In this document: positions 19,469 through 30,344 of the stretch, one piece after another
How the letters are laid out: each line of letters starts with the position of its first letter
How positions within the stretch are numbered: the stretch's first letter is position 1
From: Porites lobata
Taxonomy: Eukaryota; Cnidaria; Anthozoa; Scleractinia; Poritidae
Reading direction: 5' to 3'
Assembly (NCBI GenBank): GCA_942486035.1
Contig: CALNXK010000180.1
Location: forward strand, 725,001-789,000
Length of the DNA stretch: 64,000 nt
The notes under the pieces: generated by a model
The model's database searches: none
What the model was told of the DNA's origin: nothing
Seen by the model: only the letters and a program-made list of their open reading frames with translations
Program-made: the position numbers and the translations under genes

Positions 19469-21517
19469 CTTAATTTTATTTATTTATTTTTCAAAAAGTG
19501 GGGAAGCCCCTTTGCCCTGCGTGGGCCCTGCCCTAGCTTGGCTCAGGCTATATAATACCCCCCAAATAGACTATGCTAAATCAGGCAACAAAGAACAATA
19601 ATTGCAGCCTTTAAACAGTATTACAGCCCTTGGCTTGTTTATTGTAATCACTGATATGACTAAAAAATAATGGATTTGTATATTGCACATGGTACGTAAG
19701 ACCTAAACTTGTCCTCCAAGTTCTTAGCTGGGGCCTCACATTTATCTTGTGATCAACAAGTGTGCAGATCAATTGTTACAGTAGGGTGGACAGTGCCTTT
19801 GTATGTGGTAAGGGGCGATGAAGCTTCCTCATTTATAGGAATAACATTAGTCTATCCCATATTAACAGATACACCAAGGTTTTTTGAAGTAGCAAGGCTG
19901 TGCTCTAAGAAAAATTGAAAGGAGCCCAGTGCTCTGGACCCGTGAAATCCTGGGTGCCCAGCACATGAACAGCACAGTTAAGCACCACGGGCCAACTGGG
20001 TGCTGGTAGAGCACAACCTTGAGTAGTGAAACATAAAGCGGCAGTGATGAGCAGGGGCCATGAAACTATCTCACACATGTACATAACCCTCAGTTGCAGT
20101 AATTATTTCAGTGACCAAGCCTTGGTGATTATTCATTTCTAACTTGCAATCTGTCAGTCACATCACTTCAGTGATTCAGTGCATGAGTGCCCCTGGTGTT
20201 GGAGTTTACATCTCAAATTATGATATACTATAATTATAATTATTATAAGTATTCAATGCGAGATTGAAAAACTTTTCGTTATTCACTCAAAAGAATAACA
20301 ATACACAACATTCAAGATAGAATCACAATTTTATTTTAAAGACCACATCAGTAAATGGTAATAATTCTTGCTGTATTTTACAAAATTGCAAAAACAGTTT
20401 TTGCCATAAACTTGTGTGGGCTCTCTTGCTTTAGCTTGTGGTTTGAACTGACAATGTGTCTGTGCAGTTTAAATCAGGCTCTGAGTTTTGGGAAGACGAA
20501 AATTGAGAAAAGCATACCTTTTGTTTAGTGAGGGTTATGGCGACCAGAATGTTGGAAATACTAAGGAATTTACTGTATATTAAAATATCATACCATTCAG
20601 ATTGCACCATGATCCTGATAGATTTTAATATTTTATAATAAAAATTTACAAATAGAGCTTTAAAGCTTTTTATAAAATCTCAAAGGAATGTTAATAGTGG
20701 TAACAGAAAAAATAGAAGAGCAAGGTGTGAGCAATAATAGTGTTTACAAAACTAGAGGGCTTTCTGTGATCTGTTGGCTTGGGGCAAATCTTTTTGAAAG
20801 TTTCCTAAAAGTTTCGTAGTCGTCGCGTTCCAGTCGAAGAAAGGTCTAAGAAAAAATTTGTCTTCGATGACTTCGCCAGTACTAAAAGCAAAAAATAAAT
20901 AAACTTAGCGTTGGGGACATTCACTGCACCGATTCAAGATCTGTCGATTGATCTTTCTTCCATATGCTAGCAAACGATCCAAGTTTAATTTTCCGCCTCT
21001 GGTTTGCGTTGAAAGCCCCGTAAATGCTATTGCAGCACTCTTCGAAGTTATCAAACCGAGAAAACAGCGAAACTGTCAGCTGGAAACAAACCTATTCCTC
21101 GAATCTCACATTCAGTTGGTCAGACTCGCGTGCAGCTCAGTTCTATCGATTGAAGCGGTTGCTGCACACATACGGAGCCTAATGTAGTAAGATCGAAAGA
21201 GTCTTCCTAAACAAGAACGCATCGAAGTGGGAGGAGAGGGAACATTGTTGAGCAGGGTTCTTGGAAGAAAATTATCATGCTGTGTGTAACTGCGTTAAGT
21301 AAATGACGTCACAAAGTAATTGCCTTGTGTTCTTGGTAACCAGGCCACAGGAACATAGCGTTTTAATGGCGGACGAAAATTAATGGTTTTTGAGCGCCCA
21401 AAAATACCACTTTCCTTAATCGTATGAACCTATAACTTGCACACTATGTACTTCAAGTATTAAACTGCCAATGTAGCGAAAAAAAATGGTAGTCAAAGAT
21501 TTGATCGTAGTAGCATT
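19469..21517. other. Right arm of the TTAA element, no gene
   Basis: AT-rich, with no coding frame I trust. The last 250 bp are the right terminal region that mirrors 5525-5760 (GTCCGCCATT and TGACGTCAT words, then the terminal repeat). Confidence 0.45.
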
Positions 21518-21521
21518 TTAA
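21518..21521. repeat. Target site duplication TTAA (right)
   Basis: Right TTAA of the 16-kb insertion, followed by CAGCTATCACAATGGCATAC as at the empty site in block B (46308 on). Confidence 0.9.
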
Positions 21522-22828
21522 CAGCTATCACAATGGCATACAGTAAGTGTTAGTTTAATTCCAACAAGACATTTTAGGAAGGCAGCAATGATATCAAATC
21601 CCGGGTATGTATAATGAATATTCTTAAATGCATTTTCTGCTTAATAGGAAAGTATCACTAATTAGCAGGAATCATTGATAACAATACTAAAAATACGAGC
21701 AAAACAAATTTTCCAGGGGCGTCCAAAGACAGTTATTGGTGAAACATGATTATAAAACGAGGCCTACTCTTTTTGAAGCTGCTGGCAAAAGAAAAGCTAT
21801 TTCCCACTACCTGGAGAAGAAGTCCAGCTTCCAGCTTAATAAGATGGGTAATTAAAACACCCGCCTTTTGTCCCCTCTTGAACTCGATCCGCGACCGCAT
21901 AATAAAAGCGTTTTTAAAGCAATTTACGGCCGAATCCCCACTGAATCGCTCTCTCTTACACCAACCCTTGACGGACACAAAACTGCTAAAAAATTAAACT
22001 GGCTTAACGCTTCTGCGATTTAGCCAGCGGACGTCACTTTGCCCGTCAACAGTGGTCTTTTCTAGTCTCCTTCAGTTTTCTTTCTCTGTCTTTCCATCCA
22101 ACCACCTGTACTTGAAATTCTAGAAATAGTAATTAATTCCCATCCGAAGATCTTCAACCAGCTGAATTTTGACTGCCAAAAAAAAGTGATATTTGGGGCG
22201 GAACTCTACCTGCTTCTAATTTTTTTTTTTTTTTAAAGAGGAATGATACCACTATCATGTCATTTTTTTTTCAGGGCACAACTTCTGCAACTCACAAAAC
22301 AAAAATAGCAAAGACGATTTTCTAAGGAAGGCTGTAAACAGATATAAATAATGCGCGCGCTTTTATTAAAAAGGAGAACTTGACAGCTAATTAGAATACT
22401 TTTGGAAAGCTGATAAATTACTTGTCATTGGATGAACGAACGTTCCGTCAAAGTTAAAAAAAAAGCATATCTTTTGCCGTATAAGCACTAAGCATGAAAC
22501 TGCGATGTCTGTCTCCTCCTTTTTTGCTAGTCTAACGTGCGCGTACCTTCAATGTAAATTACATTTTCTCAACTGTTTATTGAAACAGGATTACTTACAA
22601 CCAGTAATCAGGAGATATAAATTTAAAAAAGAAAAAAAGCATGTTTAATAATTATAACTTGTTTTTGCGAGCAAAGAGGTCCTCTGACCTTAGCTGGGTT
22701 AAGTTATAAATTTTATTAAACGTTTATGTCAGCTGATTTGATTTTAACTTCATACGGACGCGCTCAGGACCCTATTCGCTTAATTAAATGCCGGAAAGAA
22801 ACGTAAACGTTTCTGCATGTTCCCTCGA
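21522..22828. other. Non-coding spacer, shared with block B
   Basis: Near-identical to 46308-47625. Open frames on both strands at 21733-21997 are mirrored in B with length changes and look non-coding. Probably holds the 3' region of the receptor gene that ends at 22829. Confidence 0.45.
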
Positions 22829-23764
22829 TTACACATCTTCAGCTTTCCAAAAAATGAACTTTTGGAAATCATTCTTAACAATCTGTCGAACTTCTTTCAT
22901 TTTCCAACCGAAAACGACTGGATTTAACGATGAATTGAGCAGCACTAGAACTGTTGTAAGTTGTATGGCTCCCTTTACAGCTGCATTCGGCTGAGGACTC
23001 ACTAGCAACAGAGTTAAGGTGATTAAATACGGACAATAACACAGTAAGAATACAACATATACGTAAAAGGTTTTGATGGCTAAGTTCTTGATTCGAGCCA
23101 TGCTTGTGAAACTTGACAGATGCATTGCCACTTGCGCCTGGCTGTTTACGCTTGCTGCGTGTTGACGAGCGACGAGAAAAAGTTTAATGTATATGATACT
23201 GAGCAAAACCGTGGAGCAGTAAGCAACAATAAGCAAAACCACTTCTCCAACTTTAAAATACCAGAAGACACATATGAAAATGGTAGCCAGGGAAAAAGTC
23301 CACGACGCAAGTACCACGGTGATTATTCGCTTTGTAGTGACTAGTTCATTGTATCTAAGATGCAAATAAATTGCAAGAAATCTATCCACTCCGATGAAAG
23401 TCACCACCATTAATGAGCAACCAGTTAACGAAGCTTGTATCAGGAAAAATGCTAGCAAAGTTTCATGAACGTTCTCGCAGCTATAATTTTGCCGAACTTT
23501 TGAAATTACGGAGATGTAGAGTGGATGACCTAGTACCCCAGTGGTGAGGTCTGTTATCGCCAAGCACCAAAGCAGAGTTCTTGTTGACGAAGGAATAGAT
23601 GAAGTTTTTCTCAGCGCAGAAATTAGGCTCGCGTTTCCAAAAACCGCGGTCACCGAGAGAAAACCATTAAGGACACACATTACAATATATAGAGGGTAAA
23701 CTTCCTCAGGTTTTCCATAGTACTTCATCAAAACCTCATTGCAAAGTTTGAGTGATGCTGCCAT
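22829..23764 (-). CDS. Class A GPCR, orphan (type 2, block A)
   Basis: Intact 311-aa single-exon receptor with the same landmarks as the gene at 788: GN in helix 1, Asp in helix 2 (AITDL), DRF after helix 3, CYCPY in helix 6 and NSSLNPVVF in helix 7. The short second extracellular loop lacks a Cys. Glutamine-rich intracellular loop 3 (NSQAQVAMHLSSF) and a short basic tail (KEVRQIVKNDF) are shared by all paralogs. Its twin at 47626-48561 differs at three residues: Ser/Ala in helix 2, Leu/Phe in helix 3 and Leu/Phe in helix 7. Plasma-membrane location and G-protein coupling follow from the family; the ligand is unknown. Confidence 0.9.
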   Translation of the reverse strand: MAASLKLCNEVLMKYYGKPEEVYPLYIVMCVLNGFLSVTAVFGNASLISALRKTSSIPSSTRTLLWCLAITDLTTGVLGHPLYISVISKVRQNYSCENVHETLLAFFLIQASLTGCSLMVVTFIGVDRFLAIYLHLRYNELVTTKRIITVVLASWTFSLATIFICVFWYFKVGEVVLLIVAYCSTVLLSIIYIKLFLVARQHAASVNSQAQVAMHLSSFTSMARIKNLAIKTFYVYVVFLLCYCPYLITLTLLLVSPQPNAAVKGAIQLTTVLVLLNSSLNPVVFGWKMKEVRQIVKNDFQKFIFWKAEDV

Positions 23765-25692
23765 TTTAACTTCTGCATACGCAGCATCCCCTGACTTACA
23801 AGTTGGTGATCTTGCGCATCAAGTAGTTTTTACGCGGTTGACGTTCTGAAGGTAATTTGTACAAGGAGAATAAAAAACTTTCTTAATTTTCTTATTTTAC
23901 GTAAGCGCATGAAATTAGCACCTTTAGTCGTCATTTGACTGACAAATTAGCTCACCGATATAATTTTTCCAATGGCTTGATTCTCTAATAGTAAAACAAA
24001 TACAGTCCTCTTGAACAATTAATATTGATAAAGTTAAAAGAGTCCAGAATAAATATCGTACGAAAGTTATGTAATGTTAGTTTCATTTCTATTAAGACAA
24101 TCATATCGTATTTCTTGGAGAGAGCAACGAGATGGAAGTGCTTGACAATCCTGGACTTGGTAATTTTGTTTTTTCTTTGAGGTTGACTGCTAAAAGGCAC
24201 TGAAACAAAGTCAGCGCCAACTCTGTGGCTTGCTTAGCCTCCAGGCAGAAACCACTGAAAATTTAAATGAATGTATGTACGTGGCATAATTTGAATTGTC
24301 GGGTTTTTTTAATTTTATACCAAAACAACAATCCTCTATTTTTCATAACGCAAGCTGAATTATAAAGTTTTTTTAGCTTAAACTGCCTGAAGGTACTTTA
24401 CTACTTATCTAACATCTCAGTCGCTGATCATTTGGCATCATTACTGAGTACAAAGAAAAAAGCAGTTGGTCTGAGTCTAAAACGACATGTTATTATTACT
24501 GACCAGGCGAATGGCCCAAGGTGAAAAATAGAGGAAATAAATCACCCAAATAGGAATTAGTTAAAAGATGATACCGACAAAACCGTCAATTACATAACAT
24601 TAAACCAACAGAATTAAACATTTTAAACTATGGGCTAACTTCTCACTTTTCTCCTGTCATATTGAATGGGAGATAATTCCGCTACAATGTTATTTAGCGT
24701 TGCTTAATAATTAAAAGCAAGTGGCGGCGAGCACCTCGTGATAGAAAACAAGTAAAAAAAATTTGACATATTAAATAATCCTATCTACTCAATCGGCTTC
24801 TACTTAGCTTTTCGGCCTTTGTTTTCATTGTATTTTCCAGTAAGTTAAGGTGTGTTGTCAGAACTGGCCGGGGTAAACCGTTTCCTGATAATTTGCACAA
24901 ATAAAAAAACCACATTACATCAAGTCCATAAATTGCCTCCTATGAATTGTCATTTTCAATCTTTATTAAAAGGCAATGAAGTACGATGAGCTTTTTCAAC
25001 GAAGAAATCCAACACTTGCATACTATGTTGGTTAGATTTATCATATAAGTTAAGTTCAGGCATATAGGAACTCCAAAACTCCTGCATTGGAGTTATATAC
25101 TTCTGCTTGTATTTACTGTCATTTTATGGGCTTCTGTACCCATGATTTAAAGCATTTTTAAATGAGAATTTACGGTGGACGTTTTTGGTTATTTTTCTAG
25201 GTTTATTTAAGGCCCTAGAATCAGTCGCGATTTCGCAGCGCACCGTAACGAAGCAGTAGTATATTAAAATCCTCTTAAGCCTCCCAATCACAGAATTGTC
25301 GTTTCCTTCAGTCCCTCACCCAAGTCCTTCGACACACTCCCAGTAGTTAAAATTATTAAATGCACGAAAGATACATTACTGAACTATCAAGAAAGATTGC
25401 AAATGAACACGAATAACTAGTTTTATTAAAACCGTACATGCAAGGCAGAAAAATGACAGCTAAATAAATGAGGTCATAAATTGCCCTTGGCAAGCATTCC
25501 ATGCTTGAAAGCCAATCCGTTTAAGTCCCAGACAAAATGCACTAAAAAACCTTTGATGCCTTATCACTATCTGATGGATTTGAAAAAAAAAAAAAGAAAA
25601 AGAAAAAAACAGCCTTCTATAGTTGTTAAAGCTAAAGGAGGCTCTCGACGACGAGTTACACCCTGGTTTCCCGCCGGCATTAATTTTTCTAC
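23765..25692. other. Spacer between receptor genes, block A
   Basis: No gene seen. It includes the intact TTAA site at 25050-25053, which in block B (49847-49850) received a foldback element. It should contain the promoter of the receptor at 22829-23764 (right of 23764) and the 3' end of the one at 25693. Confidence 0.45.
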
Positions 25693-26691
25693 TCAGGACC
25701 AAGCTAGACTAGTTACGATTTTTTGATGTTTGTCTGCTGAACGTGTAACCCAAAGGAAGGCTTCATCTGATTTATGGAAAAAATAACTTTTAAAATAATT
25801 CTTAACGTTTTGACGAACTTCCCTCATTTTCCAACCAAACACCAGAGGGTTTAACGATGAATTGAGCATCATTAAAACTGTTGTAAGTTGAACAGCTCCC
25901 TTCATCGTTGTACTCGGCCGTGAACTAACAAACAACACAGTTAAAACGATTAAATAAGGACAATAACACAGCAAAAATACAACATATACATAAAATGTTT
26001 TGATGGCCAAGTTTTTGCTCCGAGTCATGCTTGTGAAATTTGACAAATGTATTGCCACCTGCGCTTGGCTGTTTATGCATGCTGCGTGCTGACGAGCGAC
26101 GGAAAAGAGTTTAATGTATATGATGCTAAGTAAAAGCGTACAGTTATAACCAAAAATTAGCAAAAGTGTCTCCCCAGCCTTAAAATACCAGAAGACAGAG
26201 ATGATAGTGGTAACTAGTCCGAAAATCCACAACGCAAGTACTACGGTGACCGTTCGCTTTGGAGTTACTAGTTCGTTGTATCTAAGATGCAAGAAAATTG
26301 CCAGAAACCGATCCACTCCCATTAAAGTCACTGTTGTAAATGATGCGGAAAGTAACAAACCTTCTATCATGAAAAATGAAAATAGTATTACATGGATATT
26401 CTCACAACTATACTCTTGCCGAATTCCTGACATGATAGCGATGTAAAGAGGATGGCCCAGGAAACCAGTGGCGAGATCTGTTAGCGCTAAACACTGTAGT
26501 AGACTTCGCGTTGACAAAGGAATTGATGAAGTTTTCTTTAACGCGAAGATTATACTTATATTTCCCAAAACCGAGGTCAAAGAGAGAACACCATTAAGAA
26601 CACACATAACCAGATATAGTGGGTACACGTCGTCTGGTTTACCATAGAACTTCTTCAGAACTTCATTGCAAAGATCGAATGTTACTTCCAT
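25693..26691 (-). CDS. Class A GPCR, orphan (type 3, block A)
   Basis: 332-aa single-exon receptor with the same helix signatures (GN, TDL, DRF, CYCPY, NSSLNPLVF). It has a longer C-terminal tail than its neighbours (about 20 extra residues ending in LAWS). ATG at 26691 lines up with the paralog starts. The gene is intact here, whereas its copy in block B (52114-53115) carries two frameshifts. Function as for the other receptors: seven-helix membrane receptor with unknown ligand. Confidence 0.9.
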   Translation of the reverse strand: MEVTFDLCNEVLKKFYGKPDDVYPLYLVMCVLNGVLSLTSVLGNISIIFALKKTSSIPLSTRSLLQCLALTDLATGFLGHPLYIAIMSGIRQEYSCENIHVILFSFFMIEGLLLSASFTTVTLMGVDRFLAIFLHLRYNELVTPKRTVTVVLALWIFGLVTTIISVFWYFKAGETLLLIFGYNCTLLLSIIYIKLFSVARQHAACINSQAQVAIHLSNFTSMTRSKNLAIKTFYVYVVFLLCYCPYLIVLTVLFVSSRPSTTMKGAVQLTTVLMMLNSSLNPLVFGWKMREVRQNVKNYFKSYFFHKSDEAFLWVTRSADKHQKIVTSLAWS

Positions 26692-29030
26692 TTTCTATCC
26701 GCTCTACAATGAATAGCAAGCACCTTGTTTCTGTCTTACAAAGAAAAGAAGTCCCATTACCCGCAGATGACATAGGTGAGACTTAATGAGAAAATTGTCA
26801 CGAGAGGCAATATAATGTTTTTAGATTAGCACTTTTCGGCCGCTTTGGAGTGGCAATTAACACACTTGTCTAATTGTTCAAATGTTTGATTCTAACTCGT
26901 CCAACGCACAGCCCGACCCTTGAAGCACTTGACATGTCGCAAATGATCTAAAATGACTCCACAAAATGAATTATTTTACCGAAGTCTATGAAGAATAATA
27001 AGCTTACTTGTATCAGCATACAAGTATTTCTGTTTAGTTTTTTTCTCTTTGATCTAAGACTACAAATTGAACTAAATTACTTGGCCCAGTGGAACTAGCT
27101 GAATATCGCTTTAGTTCTCGTGTCCTTTTCATTAATTTTTTTTATTACCAGAACATTATAAGTTACACATGTTCCAATAAAAAGCAACAATATCTAAGCT
27201 GGTGCTTTGTAGGTAATAATTCTCTGAATACATAAGAGGGATATTATGGTCAAATGATAATGACGCTGTGAATCGTAGCACCTGATATTAAAACAATTAT
27301 TGCTGTCTTTTGGGCCTCTTGCTGCCTTGAATTATATCCCTTCTGAGCAAAACCCCGAATGCTTATTAGTATACCTGCAGGGAGCTGTGATGTTTGTTGT
27401 TGTCGCGTGAGTTTTTCTGATACTACTTCCCCCAAAAAATTCGCTCCTGCAATTCTTAATTTAGTATTTACGAGGCGGACTGAACGGAAAGAAACAACCA
27501 TTTTGATTTTTCTCCAGCTTCTTATATTTATTATATATAGTGAACAAATCAGAACTTCCTTTTTTACACTCTTCATTCAGTCTGAGGGTTTCCTATCTAG
27601 TCTTGACTAGCAATAATGTTTTTACTCTCGAAATTATTGTTAGCATCGCATCACTTCACTGTAAAATATATTTTCAGTTATTAATCATGTATTTGTTAAT
27701 ATGAACTCAGAGAAGAAAAAGGCGCAAAGCCCAGAACCTTCGGTTCTTATGCAAAATTAAACCACTGACATTTTATTATTCCAAAAAGCGAAAAATACGT
27801 TAAATGGTACTTCTACACTCGTTGCTCATCCACTTTCTTTTTTGATCATCAACAAAACCGACGAAAGACGTTTTATTGAACAGTTGGATACGAATGAGGA
27901 AAACGAAACATATGAACTGAGCGAAGCGTCTTGTGACAATCAGCAATTTTTACCAAAGACAACACCAACCGTTTTTCTCTTTAATTCGAGGAAACATTTA
28001 TTTTTTCTCTCTTGATTTGCAATATAATCCATTTTATGCTAATAGAGCAGTTCAAACAAACATAAAAACATTTTTACAAAATTTTAATATTAAAACCGTA
28101 AAAGCAAACTAGTATGACAGCCCAATGAATTACTTTTGGCAAGCAAAGCTTTTTCTAATTAACTAATAAAGATTCAACCTGCTGTATCGTTGCGGTATGA
28201 TCTAAAAACCAATGATGTTTTCTCTTTAGGTAAATTCTTTAGTTGGCCTCCTGTGAGATTAAAATTTCCTTTGTCGAACATTTTCTTGAATATCAAAGCA
28301 TGTTAAAAAAAATAGAAACTGTCAATGAGTGAACTTTTGAAAGCTAAGTCAGCTAGTTCTTGAGTCGTTAATTTTTCATAATGTCATTGGAAGCAACCGG
28401 TTGAATCAGGGAAAATGGTTTTAGCCAGTCGTGAGAATTTGCCAGATTAAAAAGGAGTTTATAAGATAATGTTTTTCAACAACAACAAAAATAAAACTTG
28501 TACCAGCCTGCTCCTGTATCCAGATATATTGTATACCTGGTGACGAATACCAGCAAAAATCCTATCTTTATCCTAAAGCCCACAATAATACCGAATTCCG
28601 ATCAAACCATTACTACACGTAATCCTTTCATGCACATGTCGTTTTAAAACGTTTGATATTGAAGCGCGCTTGTCCCTAGATAGGGACACTCCCTATGGTG
28701 GCGGCCCATAAGGGGGTAGGGAGGGGGGTCCACCCTCAAAGGGTTACCTTTTTCAAGCGTCATGTATAATAAGGTAAAACAAACGAAATTGGCGATTCGA
28801 TGACGAATTTAAAAATATATTCAGTACTTTTTACTTTTGGAGCAAATGAACTTGGAGTCAATTAAATTTAAGTTTTGAGTAATTTAAGTTTAACTTTGGC
28901 ATTTGAAATGATATTTGACTTCATAATCATATTTCGTAGTGCAATGGACAGGCACTCCAAACGTGAAGTGGTTTTCTTATACCCATTACCACTTGGTCAA
29001 TTAATTAACATTTAACTTCAGAAAAAAAAA
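26692..29030. other. Spacer, shared with block B
   Basis: AT-rich, closely matched by 53116-55440. A small frame at 27359-27610 and its opposite-strand partner change length between copies and are not called. A GC-rich word (CCCTATGGTGGCGGCCCATA) at about 28691 lies in an otherwise AT-rich setting and is kept in B near 55095 with one change. Confidence 0.4.
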
Positions 29031-29498
29031 ATGGTCAGGGTGACTTACAAGCACAATTTTATTTCACTCCGTCATTCTACGGAACTGTTGGGGATTCTTT
29101 TCACTTGCTACTTGTACAAAGCTATCGACGTGAAAAAAGGTAACAGCCGTCGTAATACTGGATTTCAGCAAGCATTTGATAGCATTGACCACCAGAAACT
29201 GCTAGTGAAATTACAAAATCTCAGTGTCTCTAAATTGCCTTTGCCCTGGTCCCAAAGCTATCTGACTGACAAAAACAACGCGTCCGAATCAACAGCTTAC
29301 TCTTCACTCGATCAAGCATGGAGGTCCACAGGGTTCTATCCTAGTGACCCTTCTGTTCATCCCCTTCAAGTGTTCTACATAAAAGACCTTCCATCAGTTT
29401 GTAACACTTTCACTGTTTTAGATGACTCTAAGCATTATGCAATTAACTTTAAAATAAATATGTTAATGGAGGACTTGAAGAACTACGACTGGATTTAA
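29031..29498 (+). pseudogene. LINE reverse-transcriptase relic (block A)
   Basis: Open for 155 codons. It resembles the middle of a non-LTR retrotransposon RT: AFDSIDHQKLL (usual AFDTVDH), then SYLTDKN, then a decayed VPQGSVLGPLLF stretch, YIKDLPSVC (usual YINDLP), and a position where FADDT should stand reads VLDDSK. The catalytic box is lost, so it is not active. The equivalent piece in B (55443 on) is shorter and interrupted. Strand and order fit the C-terminal relic that follows near 56180 in B. Confidence 0.6.
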
Positions 29499-29757
29499 GT
29501 CGCTTTTCATCCTCTTGTTGTTTGTGAAAATAAAGTTCTCAATAAAACCTTAAAAAGACCAATACTGTCTGTTTGGCTCTTACAAGGTGCTGGTGCAATT
29601 GGCCATACCATCCATAATTAATGTTCCTAGCAATTGCCTGTTGTTAACTCTGTCAAGGACCTCGAAGGCTTTTTTACTGCTCGTCTTTGTGGTCAGGCAC
29701 TAGCAATTTGAACATTGCTATTGAAACGTCAGCTAGCTCAGAACTTTGCCGTTAGAC

Positions 29758-30344
29758 AATAACAACAATAACAATAACGTTTATTATTTGTATTGCGCCT
29801 TTTCCATAAAATATTCAAAAGCGCATCACAACAGTAATTAATTACTAAAAATTTTACAAATCTTTCTATAAAAATCATAAAAAATATTTACATAAAATGA
29901 GTAAAAGATAATTAAAATAAAGATATAGATAAACTAAGATAACTGAAATGATTCCTTAAGTAAAAATGTCTTAATTAAAGTCTTAAAAGATTCTAAGTTC
30001 GTTGCTTCGCGCGCGGACCTTGGCAGCTTATTCCACAGGAAGGGAGCAGCTACCTGGAAAGCTCTGTCTCCCAATGTTTTCTTGGTTTTGACACTTGGTC
30101 TTTCCAACAAACGACCATTGTCTTTGCGCCTCAAATGGTAGGACGAAGGCGGTTGAATGCTAATTGAATCTGAAAGGTACTTAGGTGATAGGCCATGCAA
30201 AATTTTAAAAGTTATCAAGAGTATCTTATAATGTATCCTGGAGCGCACTGGTAACCAATGTAATTCTGCGAGTAGAGGTGTTATATGACAGAACTTGTGC
30301 GCACGATATATAAGTCTTGCACTCGCATTCATAACACGATAGAC
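29758..30344 (-). mobile_element. LINE 3' fragment inserted in block A only
   Basis: Minus-strand, 5'-truncated non-LTR element. The coding part (down to 29934) is the RT C-terminal region with HITPLLAELHWLPVRSRI and YKILLITFKILHGL. It ends in an (A/C)-type microsatellite tail of AAC repeats (29758-29780 on the plus strand). Block B lacks it: 56150-56165 reads straight across. TAGAC flanks both sides (29753-29757 and 30340-30344), a probable short target duplication. Confidence 0.8.

Larger units (their letters stand above)
5525..21517. mobile_element. 15,993-bp TTAA-flanked insertion with terminal inverted repeats
   Basis: Ends read AGTGCTACTACGATCAAA (left) and, in reverse complement, AATGCTACTACGATCAAA (right), between TTAA duplications. 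The inner ends also correspond as imperfect inverted repeats: a GCGTCCGCCATT-like word and a TGACGTCATT word occur in mirror order on both sides (left about 5690 and 5730; right about 21375 and 21305). TTAA targets are used by piggyBac and Kolobok transposons; no transposase of either kind is visible, so the class is open. The interior holds two Ngaro-like retrotransposons and a Tc1-type MITE. The carrier was therefore probably a shorter non-autonomous element that grew by nested insertion. Confidence 0.85.
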
